Made by a program: the position numbers and the translations under genes
Shown: one piece after another, positions 17,097 to 25,914 of the stretch
How positions within the stretch are numbered: position 1 is the stretch's first letter
Layout: every line of letters starts with the position of its first letter
From: an uncultured Ruminococcus sp.
Lineage (GTDB): Bacteria > Bacillota_A > Clostridia > Oscillospirales > Acutalibacteraceae
Assembly: GCA_902798605.1 (NCBI GenBank)
Contig: CADBXH010000011.1
Coordinates: 1-28,361, forward strand
Direction of reading: 5' to 3'
Length of the DNA stretch: 28,361 nt
Notes under the pieces: generated by a model
What the model was told of the DNA's origin: nothing
The model's input: only the letters and a program-made list of their open reading frames with translations
Database searches by the model: none

Positions 17097-18110
17097 ATGA
17101 AAAAAAGGATATTGGCGTTTTTGATCAGCGCACTGATAGTAACGTTATCCGGGTGCTCTGGAACAGAATCACCTAAACCTGTAGAAAACAAAGATGAATT
17201 TTTTTCAAGAATAACAGGGATATACACTGATTTAAGTTATTATGATGAGTATTATAATACATCATTTCAAATATTAAAAGATGGAACGTTTTTGATATAT
17301 AATAAACGATTGATCGGTGAATCGACAATCAATAAAGGATACTTTCAAACAATATATATAAACGATGAACTCTCTTATCATGCAAGCATTTCAAAATTAG
17401 CCTCACATGCGTCAATAGGCGAATTTACAGATTCTATAAAAATTAATTTTAACCCTGTTCAAAATCATGATGATCCGATTGGAACGGATAGATACAACGC
17501 AAAAGACATTTGCAGTAACGACAGATTTGATATTTATTATCCTGGTTCACCAACTGATTATTTGCCCGCACTTGATAAATACACAAAAGAGTTTTCTAAA
17601 GATGAGAATGGCGATTTGACTGGTTATAATGTCTATGATTATGACAAAAATCTCGATAATAAACTTGACTATTATCTAATATATAATAACGAAACAGATC
17701 ATGTATATAAAGAAATCTCATCTAATTATATCATTGATAGCGGGATATGGGTTGATTACACATCTGAAGCGCCGATAATCAAGGTATATGATTGCGAAAA
17801 AGGCAATGTCGAAGTTACAAGATATAGCTTGTCAGATGATTCTATAACTGAGTATGAATCCCAGCGCAAGAGTGAAGATCCATATTACTATATAGCAATA
17901 GAAAGTTCAATAATAATGATAAACGATAAAGAAGAAACGTATATTTCAGTAGTGCCTGACCAAAATACACTAAGAGTTTCCACCAATAGTTCCAACACCG
18001 GTATAAAAAATGATTATTACTTGTATTTATACGATACGCTTCCTGATTACAATACTCTTGTAAAAGACTCGGTTAAAGCCGTATCAGACCAAAAACAACT
18101 AAATAATTAA
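17097..18110 (+). CDS. Lipoprotein of the kinase operon
   Basis: A 337-aa lipoprotein: signal MKKRILAFLISALIVTLSGC with lipobox LSGC (C20). The N-terminal part of the mature chain (FFSRITGIYTDLSYYDEYYN, then SFQILKDGTFLIY) looks like a small beta-sheet domain of the kind seen in other exported proteins of this window. The rest is Asp/Tyr/Asn-rich and unrecognised. AGGAGG is 7 nt before the ATG. It is 13 nt upstream of the kinase, so it may present an extracellular ligand or partner for the kinase's outer domain. The coding DNA is clearly more AT-rich than the trp operon. Confidence 0.78.
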   Translation: MKKRILAFLISALIVTLSGCSGTESPKPVENKDEFFSRITGIYTDLSYYDEYYNTSFQILKDGTFLIYNKRLIGESTINKGYFQTIYINDELSYHASISKLASHASIGEFTDSIKINFNPVQNHDDPIGTDRYNAKDICSNDRFDIYYPGSPTDYLPALDKYTKEFSKDENGDLTGYNVYDYDKNLDNKLDYYLIYNNETDHVYKEISSNYIIDSGIWVDYTSEAPIIKVYDCEKGNVEVTRYSLSDDSITEYESQRKSEDPYYYIAIESSIIMINDKEETYISVVPDQNTLRVSTNSSNTGIKNDYYLYLYDTLPDYNTLVKDSVKAVSDQKQLNN

Positions 18111-18123
18111 AAAGGAGATAAAC

Positions 18124-19911
18124 GTGAAAAACGAAGCAGAAGTAATCAATCGCCTAAAATCATATGAACCGCTTTGGGACGATTGGGTCTATAACGGTAA
18201 ACTATATGGCTCGGGCGGTTCGGGATGCGTGTTAGGACTTTCCAAGGGAGAAAAACGCTCGGTTGTAAAAGTTATTTATATAGAAGACAATCAGCTCAAA
18301 TACAACGCGGTAAAGGATGAGATAGAAACAATGGCAACACTGCGCAGCGAATATCTTGTTGAGTGCCTTGACTACCGCATAGAAAAAGTAAACAACCAAA
18401 AAGGTGAAAAAATCGGGTATGACTTTCTTATCCATATGAATGAATATGAGCCGTTTTCCGAATTCCTGCGCGAGGAGGAATATGACCCGAACGAAGTCTG
18501 CGTACAGCTTGCAAAGGAAATCGGCGGAGCGTTATGCGTACTCCATTCCAATGGAATATTACACCGTGATATCAAGCCGGAGAATATTTTTATTGATAAC
18601 TCAACTGGTGAACGTCATTTCCGTTTGGGTGACTTCGGCGTGTCAAAAAGGATAGGCGATATGAGCGGCTTGACAACAACGGGAACGCTCAACTTTATGG
18701 CGCCTGAGTCATTCAAATATTATGAGTACAGCTACCGTTCAGATATTTATAACCTCGGAATGACTCTTTATTATATACTGAACGATTTAAGATTCCCTGT
18801 GTTCTCAGAGGAAGAATCACAGTCAGATTTTGATTACAATACAGACTGCCGCTTGCACGGTGAAAAACTGCCCCAACCTGTATGCGGCAGCGACGAGCTT
18901 AAAAAAGTTGTACTTAAATGCTGCGAAGCAAATCCAAAGGACAGATATAAAGATATAAGCGAAGCTCTTAACGAATTGTTTGGACAAAGCATTCCTAAAA
19001 TGGGTGTGCCGCTGAAAAAAAGTTCAAGCACGGTCACCAGAAAAAGAGTCGTGCAAAATAAAGGTTTACGTGTTTTGTTCATTGCAACTGCCGCTGCTGT
19101 TTTTATATTAACTATAGCTTTCAGTATATTAACTATCGGTCAAAACACTACTATTAATAATTCAAAAAAATATAAAGACCTTAAAATTAATCAAACGATT
19201 AACGAATCTCGTAAGAATATAGAGTATATGAATAATAACATCATAAAAACATTCACTCATAATTCTAACGAGATAAGTATCACATCAGAAAACATGGCTA
19301 TTATAAAAACACAGGGCACTCCAATCCATTTTCAAGGAATATCGCTCTGCAAATATGAGTGTTATTTTAACAATGGTAGATTGTTCTATATATATTCTGA
19401 TCAGGGTGATTATATATACCAAATATTTCTGTATAATGAAACTGTTGTCCGAGTAAAAATAGGAGGAAAAAACAGCACAGACGAGACTAATATAACCGGA
19501 GAGTATTATGCGATAGCCAAAAACGCTCAAAAAAAATATGATGATTTAAAAAAAGACAATCCTGATAATATTTTTAATAGCGATATAGAATACGATACAA
19601 CTTCCCCTTATGAAGAAAATACAGGTTCATCACAAAAATCCGATAATAAAGAATTAAATGCTTCTTCTCGATATATTTCTAGAAGCGAGCTATCAGGTAT
19701 GACCCTTGATGAAGTTCAATTAATTATTAATGAAATATTCGCAAGACATGGCTACTATTTTGCTGAAGAACCGTACAAGAGTCACTTTGAATCTTATGAT
19801 TGGTACAGCCCTGATACAACAAATATGGATGTTGTTGGAAACCGACTTAATGAGTATGAGATTGAAAACTTAAAAGTCTTGGGTAGTTATCGCAATTCAT
19901 TAGATCAATAA
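18124..19911 (+). CDS. Membrane Ser/Thr protein kinase (Hanks type) with extracellular YARHG domain
   Basis: A 595-aa transmembrane kinase. The cytoplasmic kinase domain has a glycine loop GSGGSG (29-34), K49, the catalytic loop HRDIKPEN (147-154), DFG (170-172), an activation-segment TTTGT (184-188) and APE (193-195), all intact, so it should be active. One membrane segment spans about 314-338 (LRVLFIATAAAVFILTIAFS). The outer part ends in a YARHG domain (about 515-590; IFARHGYYF and YDWYSPDTTNM), a module proposed to act outside the cell. There are no PASTA repeats, so it is not a PrkC/Stk1 type that senses muropeptides by PASTA. The start is GTG at 18124 after AAGGAG. It closes the operon before the terminator at 19970. 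Confidence 0.92.
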   Translation: MKNEAEVINRLKSYEPLWDDWVYNGKLYGSGGSGCVLGLSKGEKRSVVKVIYIEDNQLKYNAVKDEIETMATLRSEYLVECLDYRIEKVNNQKGEKIGYDFLIHMNEYEPFSEFLREEEYDPNEVCVQLAKEIGGALCVLHSNGILHRDIKPENIFIDNSTGERHFRLGDFGVSKRIGDMSGLTTTGTLNFMAPESFKYYEYSYRSDIYNLGMTLYYILNDLRFPVFSEEESQSDFDYNTDCRLHGEKLPQPVCGSDELKKVVLKCCEANPKDRYKDISEALNELFGQSIPKMGVPLKKSSSTVTRKRVVQNKGLRVLFIATAAAVFILTIAFSILTIGQNTTINNSKKYKDLKINQTINESRKNIEYMNNNIIKTFTHNSNEISITSENMAIIKTQGTPIHFQGISLCKYECYFNNGRLFYIYSDQGDYIYQIFLYNETVVRVKIGGKNSTDETNITGEYYAIAKNAQKKYDDLKKDNPDNIFNSDIEYDTTSPYEENTGSSQKSDNKELNASSRYISRSELSGMTLDEVQLIINEIFARHGYYFAEEPYKSHFESYDWYSPDTTNMDVVGNRLNEYEIENLKVLGSYRNSLDQ

Positions 19912-19969
19912 CATTATATCAAAGAATCCGCCCTATAAATCTCAATATAAATCTGAATTATATACGAAG

Positions 19970-20004
19970 AACGGTTAGGTTGTATATCAGCTTAACCGTT
20001 TTTG
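19970..20004 (+). terminator. Terminator of the kinase operon
   Basis: A 13-bp stem with two G-U pairs (19970-19982 with 19988-20000) followed by a T-run. The arms AACGGTTA and TTAACCGTT are shared with the terminator at 15756-15798. Confidence 0.88.
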
Positions 20005-20100
20005 CTTTCGGTCATCTTTTTTAAATCCGCATTTTTCCAGTGCTATACTTTAGTCAACAGGAAAAGAAAACATAATCTGAAATAAAAAAGGAGAATAAAT

Positions 20101-20502
20101 ATGTTTTGTCAAAAATGCGGAAATGAAATTCAGGATAACTCAAAGTATTGCCCCAAATGCGGAGCGCTCCATGGCACGGCAGATCAACCCGGATCGATAA
20201 GGGTCAATAATAACCAGAACGCAGGAAACAATCATTATAATTCAAGGTACGAAGTCCGCCAAGCTGAGCTCAGAGAGATTGATAATTTGATTTATTATTT
20301 CTCTCAAAAAGCGGCTGAGTATGACGAGATTGCAATGGTGACCGGTAAGTTGAATGTATTGGAAAGAAAGCTGAACAAAACCCCTAAAGCCGGTATAGTT
20401 TTTGCGTCCATCTGCGCGGGGTTCATTATTCTCAGCTTGATGATCGGGGCGACAAAGGGACCTCATAACGGAAAAGTATTAAGAAATTTAAAATCCTCCT
20501 AA
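20101..20502 (+). CDS. Zinc-ribbon membrane protein, possibly shortened
   Basis: A 133-aa protein. The N-terminus is a zinc ribbon with CQKC and CPKC (C3/C6 and C17/C20), then an Asn-rich linker, a helical segment (residues ~52-95) with a run typical of clostridial ribbon proteins (ELREIDNLIYYFSQKAAEYD), and one membrane segment (about 100-118, IVFASICAGFIILSLMIG). Only about 15 residues follow the membrane helix. Another frame over 20480-20520 reads plausibly coding (ILLKTQESYAAEETKN), so a frameshift near an A-run may have shortened the tail; this is weak evidence. GGAG lies 9 nt before the ATG. Function unknown. Confidence 0.75.
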   Translation: MFCQKCGNEIQDNSKYCPKCGALHGTADQPGSIRVNNNQNAGNNHYNSRYEVRQAELREIDNLIYYFSQKAAEYDEIAMVTGKLNVLERKLNKTPKAGIVFASICAGFIILSLMIGATKGPHNGKVLRNLKSS

Positions 20503-20650
20503 AAACACAAGAGAGCTACGCCGCAGAAGAAACAAAAAACTAAATTTTCACTTGTCATCAGCACGATAGTATATTATAATAATCCTGTATGGCATATTAA
20601 TAGGTTAATAGCGCGAAAATACAAGTCAAAAATTTTTTTCAAAAAAATTA

Positions 20651-20680
20651 AAACTTTTTTGTAAATCCGCTGTCTATTAT
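20651..20680 (+). promoter_or_regulatory. Candidate ECF sigma promoter
   Basis: AAACTTTTTT with AAC at 20652-20654, then TGTCTATTAT with GTCTA at 20672-20676. This is the usual pair of ECF elements (-35 AAC plus T-run, -10 GTCTA) at the usual spacing. No consensus sigma-A promoter is seen in the 20503-20726 spacer. A 6-bp hairpin (GGCTTT / AAAGCC, 20687-20700) follows. The sigma factor encoded in this operon could therefore drive its own transcription. Confidence 0.5.
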
Positions 20681-20726
20681 TATGTAAGGCTTTTGAAAGC
20701 CGATGAAAAATGAGGAGGAATTTTAA

Positions 20727-22403
20727 ATGAAAAGAATAATAGCTTTATGTCTTGCGGTGATTCTTGCCGCTTCCCTGGCTGCGTGCGGTTCGGCAGAATC
20801 TTCCGCCGGTTCCGCTGCAGCGGTTTTCGGTGATTGTCAAACGGTGGAGGATTTTATCAGCGCTGCAAAGGACTGCCTTGAGAAGGGCGACATTTACATG
20901 GCAAACGAAGCCGTAAGGACAGGATATGTAAAAACAGGCGACGATTCGTTAAGGCTGCTGCCGCTCAGCGGCAAGCCCACGGTGGAATCCACGGTGGTTG
21001 TTCACAGGTTGCGTATGTCCATAACTGCGGTTCCCAGCGCGTGCTGTATGCAGTATTTTTTGGGAAAAGAAATAGTTTTGGCACGCCCTGCCTTGCCATT
21101 ATTTCCCTGTCTGCTTGTGTATACATTTCATCCTCAAACGCACCGTCTGCAGGCAATAGAGGTGGGCACCGTTTTATCATATGACAAGTTGGACACCGAT
21201 TTGTTGAATATTGCCCTAACAAAACCTTTTTATGACGGTGTGGTTTACATTTACAATCTTTTGGATGCTATGGATGAAACAACTCGCAGGGAATTGGCTC
21301 CGCTTAATCACACATATCGATTTTCATATACGGAGAACGGAGAATTGTGCGGTGTTAGCTGCGGCGAAACCGAAGGAATTGTCAGCAAAACCGCAACCGG
21401 ATACAATGTTATGATGCCGATGGATCCGCTTCAACGCAATAGTCCGAATTCATCGGAATTGGCGGTTAATCTTCAAGACGGCAAAATTGTGCAGATAACA
21501 GACAATATCCAAAAAAAATCCGAAACATTAAGCTATCAAAGCGACGGAAGCTGTATGGCAAAGGGCGCTATGAAATTCGACAACGGAGAGTCCCAAAACG
21601 CCACCGTCACCTATAATAAGGATAATTTGGCGGATTCAGTCGCCGTCAGCGATGAAAACTACACATTTACCTACAATGACCGGCAAATGCCTGTGAAGAT
21701 AACCAAAACATCAAAAAACGAAACAAACGAGTATACCTTCTCATATGACAGCAAAGGAAACCTGCAAACGCAAACCGAAGATAATAATACCATCGCATAT
21801 TTGTATGACGACGCCGGACGTATGGTGACATATACCATGGGTTCCAAATCGCATTCCATCAGCTATGATAGCAATAACCGATTAAAAGGAATAGCAGATC
21901 ATTGGATTAACGAATTTGAATACCGGAGCGACAACGGAAAACTGGAATCTTTCTTTTACCCCGAGCGGGAACGCCGGTATAGCATTATCCGCGATGCAGA
22001 CGGCTTTGTACTCGGGTTGTCCCGCCCTGATATAAAGATTAAAAAACTGCAAGACAGTCCGCTGTGTCCCGGATTCATTTCCAAGATTAACGAAAAACGC
22101 ATCTACAACACATCAATATCGGATGAAGAATTGTATTTCATGGTTCAAGCGCCAACAAAACAGGATTATGAAAACTTTTTCACATTAGCTAAAGCAGACG
22201 GCTACAGCGAGATTCCTCTTGAATATCACGAAAATGAGTTCCAAAAAGGACGATGGCTAACAGATAATTTGGACTCTCCCACCGTTTCAATCCGCGTTAG
22301 ATATTCGGAAGATTGCTCTCAATATTATATAGACATCTGTAAATGCAGCAAAAATGATATTGAGAATGGTTGGCAGGAATATTGCGACCAAAAATTTAGA
22401 TAA
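20727..22403 (+). CDS. Lipoprotein with YD-repeat-like beta strands, partner of the sigma-sensor gene
   Basis: A 558-aa lipoprotein: signal MKRIIALCLAVILAASLAAC, lipobox LAAC (C20). After a short helical segment (DFISAAKDCLEKGDIYMANE) the middle and C-terminal parts carry repeated YD/RHS-like strands such as YTFSYDSKGNLQTQTEDNN, IAYLYDDAGRMVTYT and HSISYDSNNRLKGI, a beta-repeat type common in clostridial exported proteins. Residues ~85-150 are unusually rich in Cys, Leu and Val and may be a rearranged segment. The stop codon at 22401-22403 lies 22 nt before the next ATG, so it is co-transcribed with the ECF fusion. The last 30 codons are also present as a remnant upstream of the second ECF fusion. 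A role as a signal-sensing partner is inference. Confidence 0.78.
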   Translation: MKRIIALCLAVILAASLAACGSAESSAGSAAAVFGDCQTVEDFISAAKDCLEKGDIYMANEAVRTGYVKTGDDSLRLLPLSGKPTVESTVVVHRLRMSITAVPSACCMQYFLGKEIVLARPALPLFPCLLVYTFHPQTHRLQAIEVGTVLSYDKLDTDLLNIALTKPFYDGVVYIYNLLDAMDETTRRELAPLNHTYRFSYTENGELCGVSCGETEGIVSKTATGYNVMMPMDPLQRNSPNSSELAVNLQDGKIVQITDNIQKKSETLSYQSDGSCMAKGAMKFDNGESQNATVTYNKDNLADSVAVSDENYTFTYNDRQMPVKITKTSKNETNEYTFSYDSKGNLQTQTEDNNTIAYLYDDAGRMVTYTMGSKSHSISYDSNNRLKGIADHWINEFEYRSDNGKLESFFYPERERRYSIIRDADGFVLGLSRPDIKIKKLQDSPLCPGFISKINEKRIYNTSISDEELYFMVQAPTKQDYENFFTLAKADGYSEIPLEYHENEFQKGRWLTDNLDSPTVSIRVRYSEDCSQYYIDICKCSKNDIENGWQEYCDQKFR

Positions 22404-22473
22404 CGATTTTCGGAGAACCACAACCATGAAAGATGAACAATTGCATTTGGTGCAGCGGGCAAAAAGCGGCGAC
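22311..22473 (+). repeat. 163-bp duplicated block, copy 1
   Basis: About 150 of 163 bases match 25822-25984. It covers the last 30 codons of the YD lipoprotein, the intergenic ribosome site and the first 16 codons of the sigma-sensor gene. Beyond it the two sigma genes diverge quickly at the DNA level, so the block has either been converted or is under unusual constraint. Confidence 0.85.
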
Positions 22474-24609
22474 GAAAACGCGCTGAATCTCCTGTTGGAT
22501 TACAACAAACGCTATATTTACGCGATTGCCTTTGCCTTATTGAAAAATCAAGAGGACGCGGATGACGCGGTACAAAAGACGATGATTACCGTTTGGCAGA
22601 GCATCTCAACGCTTGAAAATCCGGAAGCTTTTAAAAGCTGGCTGTATCGGATTGCTCACACAAGAAGCCTGAACGTTCTGCAATCAAAGAAAAACAATCG
22701 CTATATAATGGATGAGGATATCAGCGAGATGCCTCAGCTGGAGGATATGGAAAGCAATCTGATGCTGCCTCAGGTCTATGCGGAGCGTGAAGATCTCAGA
22801 AAGCGGTTGTTCCGCATTATTGACAGTCTGTCTGCCGTTCAGCGTGAATCGATTGTCCTGTATTACTTTAACGACAGAAGCGTAGCGGAGATTTCCGAGA
22901 TTATGGACTGTTCCGAAAACACCGTCAAATCCCGCCTGTATCTCGCCCGCCATTCTATCAAGACAAGGATTGAAGAACAGGAAAGAAAGAGCGGCGAGAG
23001 ATTTTACGGCGTCGCGGTGGGCGTCCTTCCCATCGGCTATTTTGTTGAGGAGCATATCAAACAAAATCTGCCGCCTGCCGGTACGTTGGATCATCCGGCA
23101 ACGACAGCGCAGCAGGCAGAAACAAACGCCGCGCCGCAGGTTGCCGCAAAGACAGCCGCCAAAGGCATGACGACGGCAATAAAGACGGTTCTCGCTGTCG
23201 TAGGAATTGCCGCCGTAGCGGTTGTCGGTATCATAACGGCAAAGCTGGTGGCTGACAGTCAGAATAAGGATGCTTCCGCTCCGATAGACACACAAACGCC
23301 GGTCGAAGCCGAGGTGTTTACGGAAAAGCCGACAGAAGCCGCCACCGAGCCGCTGACAGAAGCTCCTACCGAGTCGTATGTTGACGCTTATCGCGGTTAT
23401 CTTGAGGTACTTGAGAATCACAAAAGCGATATTGAAGCCTATGACTGGCAGTTAGGCGATGATGAAAGTCGTCCGGTTGTCTTTGCGGATATCGCGGGAG
23501 ATGAAACACCGGAGATGATTGTTGCCTGTTGTAATCCGACGCTTTCGACAACAGTATCCTCTTTTCTCAATATTTTTCAATACAAGGACAACTCGGTAAA
23601 ACAGGTTTATTCTATGGACAACAGTAAAACAGATGGCTTTTTCCAGCTGGACTACAACGGTCCCGGGGGACTAAATATATTTGTTTTATTTCAAGAGAAA
23701 AACAACAAAGAGCTGTGTCTGCACAGGGCGCAAATAGACGGAAGCTTTTCCGAGGACATTTATTCGTTTGTCGAATCAGAGGGCAGGTTATCCGCACGGA
23801 AAAAAGCGTCTTACAGCAAACCGTTCGCGGTCGATACGCAGCCCAAGGTGGAGATTGATTCCGCTGCTGTTACCGAAGATATGTTTTTTTCGAAGCTTGA
23901 TGAAATCAATAAAAACACATCAACCGTTCTGATGCGCAGTAATGCCGATACTGCTATAGAACGAGCCAAATACATTAAAGATATGATGGACAGCCATGAG
24001 AACCAAGCCTTGACTTATGATGAGGCAGTCGCTTATCTCAAAAAGCAGATGGGGGAAAGCTCCGGTACAAATGACAATTCGTCAGAAGAGGCTTACTCCG
24101 TTATCGCGGGCAGATACACCACGTCATTTTCCAGACATTTCCAATCTTCTTTGAAGATTGACAGCAACGGTATGTTTGAAACGGAATATTACTATGATCC
24201 CAAAGAAACAAAAGGACAGGGCTCCATCACTGACCCCGCCGTATACTCCCTTTTCAGGGGTAAAATAGAAAATCTTACAAAAACAGGCGATTATACCTAT
24301 ACCTTTCACATAACAGATGTTTCATATGATTATCCTGTGGGGGAAAGCGGCGATATCACCTATACAGACATTCTTACGCACACGGAAAAGAGTATGCACG
24401 CCGGGTTTGTGAAGCATCCCTTTGAAACGGAGGGGACGATGACCTTGTATGCCAAAGGCTTAATGCCGTCCGACATGAAAGAATCGCATTTCACATCCTA
24501 TATCTTTCCGGATAATCCCAAAACGTCTGAAAGAGCTCGCTCACCGATAGCACACAATATCATTTATATTCCAACCCATTCTCAAGATCACCCATACTAC
24601 GGACAATAA
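22426..24609 (+). CDS. ECF sigma factor fused to a membrane anchor and extracellular domain (copy 1)
   Basis: A 727-aa protein. Sigma region 2 is at about 8-82 (AKSGDENALNLLLDYNKRY, EDADDAVQKTMITVWQ, FKSWLYRIAHTRSLN) and region 4 at about 128-182 (LSAVQRESIVLYYFNDRS, then ISEIMDCSENTVKSRLYLAR). After a conserved ERFYGVAVGVLPIGYF segment comes one membrane helix (about 255-276), a Thr/Glu/Pro-rich stalk (280-317) and an outer domain. The outer part has VVFADIAGDETPEMI (352-365) and, from about 565, a lipocalin-like beta domain ending in MTLYAKGLMPSDMKE. The start is ATG 22426 with CGGAGA 9 nt upstream; an open frame from 22354 is inside the upstream gene. No anti-sigma gene is near, so release would need cleavage or direct action at the membrane. 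That mechanism is inference. Confidence 0.87.
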   Translation: MKDEQLHLVQRAKSGDENALNLLLDYNKRYIYAIAFALLKNQEDADDAVQKTMITVWQSISTLENPEAFKSWLYRIAHTRSLNVLQSKKNNRYIMDEDISEMPQLEDMESNLMLPQVYAEREDLRKRLFRIIDSLSAVQRESIVLYYFNDRSVAEISEIMDCSENTVKSRLYLARHSIKTRIEEQERKSGERFYGVAVGVLPIGYFVEEHIKQNLPPAGTLDHPATTAQQAETNAAPQVAAKTAAKGMTTAIKTVLAVVGIAAVAVVGIITAKLVADSQNKDASAPIDTQTPVEAEVFTEKPTEAATEPLTEAPTESYVDAYRGYLEVLENHKSDIEAYDWQLGDDESRPVVFADIAGDETPEMIVACCNPTLSTTVSSFLNIFQYKDNSVKQVYSMDNSKTDGFFQLDYNGPGGLNIFVLFQEKNNKELCLHRAQIDGSFSEDIYSFVESEGRLSARKKASYSKPFAVDTQPKVEIDSAAVTEDMFFSKLDEINKNTSTVLMRSNADTAIERAKYIKDMMDSHENQALTYDEAVAYLKKQMGESSGTNDNSSEEAYSVIAGRYTTSFSRHFQSSLKIDSNGMFETEYYYDPKETKGQGSITDPAVYSLFRGKIENLTKTGDYTYTFHITDVSYDYPVGESGDITYTDILTHTEKSMHAGFVKHPFETEGTMTLYAKGLMPSDMKESHFTSYIFPDNPKTSERARSPIAHNIIYIPTHSQDHPYYGQ

Positions 24610-24622
24610 AAGAGAGAGAGTT

Positions 24623-25470
24623 ATGAAAAAGAAAACTATTATTATTTGCGTTACAGTCGCCATTGCGGTATTCGCCGCGTCGCTGGGAATTACCTACGCC
24701 ATCATTACGGCGAACCGTACCCCTGCCGCTACTCCCGATGAAGCGGCTGCAGATGCGCCAACTGCCGTTTCGACAGAAGCCACTACACAGCCGACGACCG
24801 CCGCTCCGACAGAAGCCACTACCGAGCCGCCGACCGAACCGCCCGTGAGGTGCTGCGGGAGAACGAAAGCGACATTCGCGCCTATACCTGGCAGTATAAA
24901 ACCGATACGCCTCAACCCATCGCTTTTGCCGATATCATGGGTGATGATACACCTGAGATGATTTATGTGTACTCAAATAACAACAACGCAAATGTGAAAG
25001 TATACTCTTATAACGGCGCAAGCGCAGTTGAAGCGTCAGATTATCAGCTTCCCGATAACAACAACCGTATGCCGGGAAGTATGTTTCTGTCACAAATTGA
25101 CGGATCACTCTATTTATTTGAGTATTCCGCTCCCGGTGTTGCAAGCTTTGAAACGGCATACCGTTTCGATGAAAGCGACAGCAGCTCCATCTATCCGGCG
25201 GAGGTTATCCGATACAGCCCGAGGAAAGATTTGCAGAACACAGAGTATGGTCAGTCCAGAATAAACGGTTCTGTAGCAGCTCCGACAGAAGCAAAAGAAG
25301 CCTATCTGACGCTTGCCGAAAGCACAGACACTTTGCTGATAAGCTCCAGTGATTCTCAGGGAAACAGCTATCCCCGTTCTCTCGGACTGGACGCGGAACG
25401 CTACCCCAATCAATCTATGACCTTCGATCAAGCTATCGCGTATTTAAGCAATATCATTGAATATAAGTAA
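24623..25470 (+). pseudogene. Membrane-anchored sensor-only paralogue, frameshifted
   Basis: An ATG with GAGAGAG upstream opens a frame with a membrane signal (KKKTIIICVTVAIAVFAASL), a stalk rich in Thr/Pro/Glu, and then nonsense. The true continuation is in another frame from about 24840: REVLRENESDIRAYTWQ, then AFADIMGDDTPEMIYVYSN, the same sensor block as in both sigma fusions. One or a few bases were lost near 24840 in the repetitive stalk. The sigma regions are absent altogether. The reconstructed protein would be about 280 aa: membrane helix, stalk and the first half of the sensor. The downstream frame could still be read from a GTG at 24850. It may be a decayed copy, an assembly error, or a stalk-length switch. 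Confidence 0.7.
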
Positions 25471-25577
25471 TATCTGAATCCGTGAATCTCCGGATACAAA
25501 GCCTGAATAAAGATAGAGCATACCGGAAAAAACGCGAAAAATAACAAACACCTATATGATGAAAGTGAAACCTGACC

Positions 25578-25653
25578 GTAGGGGACGGCATCCTTGACGT
25601 CCCACTGCACAAAACGTCAGGCTTTTAGGAACGTCCGGGAAGCCGTCCCCTAC
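25578..25653. repeat. MITE-like inverted repeat
   Basis: Two 26-bp arms (25578-25603 and 25628-25653) are inverted repeats with four or five mismatches; the ends are GTAGGGGACGGC and GCCGTCCCCTAC. The inner part contains CGTCAGG, also matching CCTGAC just left of the element. It has no ORF. This type of GGGGACGGC/GTCCCC hairpin is recalled as dispersed in several clostridial genomes. The rest of the 25471-25821 spacer holds nothing recognisable. Confidence 0.6.
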
Positions 25654-25821
25654 ATAATGGTTGATGATGGATGATTTCAGTTTTACGGATTCAGGTAATA
25701 CCGCACACCGGAACGATGCACCGCGGTTCCGGACGGATTTTATCACGACAAACGCATGAAAAAACTGTAATGAAAGATTAAAGAAATGAAATAAAAAAAG
25801 CGCCGCCTTTATTCTATAATA

Positions 25822-25914
25822 GATTGCTCTCAATATAATATTCGTATCTTTAAATGCAGCAAAGATGATATTGAGAATGGTTGGCAGGAATATTGCGCCC
25901 CAAAATTTGTATAA
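25822..25914 (+). pseudogene. 3' remnant of a YD-lipoprotein gene
   Basis: Thirty in-frame codons and a TAA stop read DCSQYNIRIFKCSKDDIENG and on to YCAPKFV. They match the last 30 residues of the lipoprotein at 20727-22403 (DCSQYYIDICKCSKNDIENG ... YCDQKFR). Everything 5' of this point is missing. It shows that the second sigma fusion once had the same lipoprotein partner. Confidence 0.8.

Noticed and set aside
22684..23421. 245-aa minus-strand frame
   Set aside because: Antisense of sigma fusion copy 1, Arg/Cys/His-rich, no ribosome site.
24850..25470. Independent 206-aa gene
   Set aside because: It begins in mid-domain at a GTG without a ribosome site; membrane and stalk parts sit just upstream in another frame, so one frameshifted gene is the better reading.
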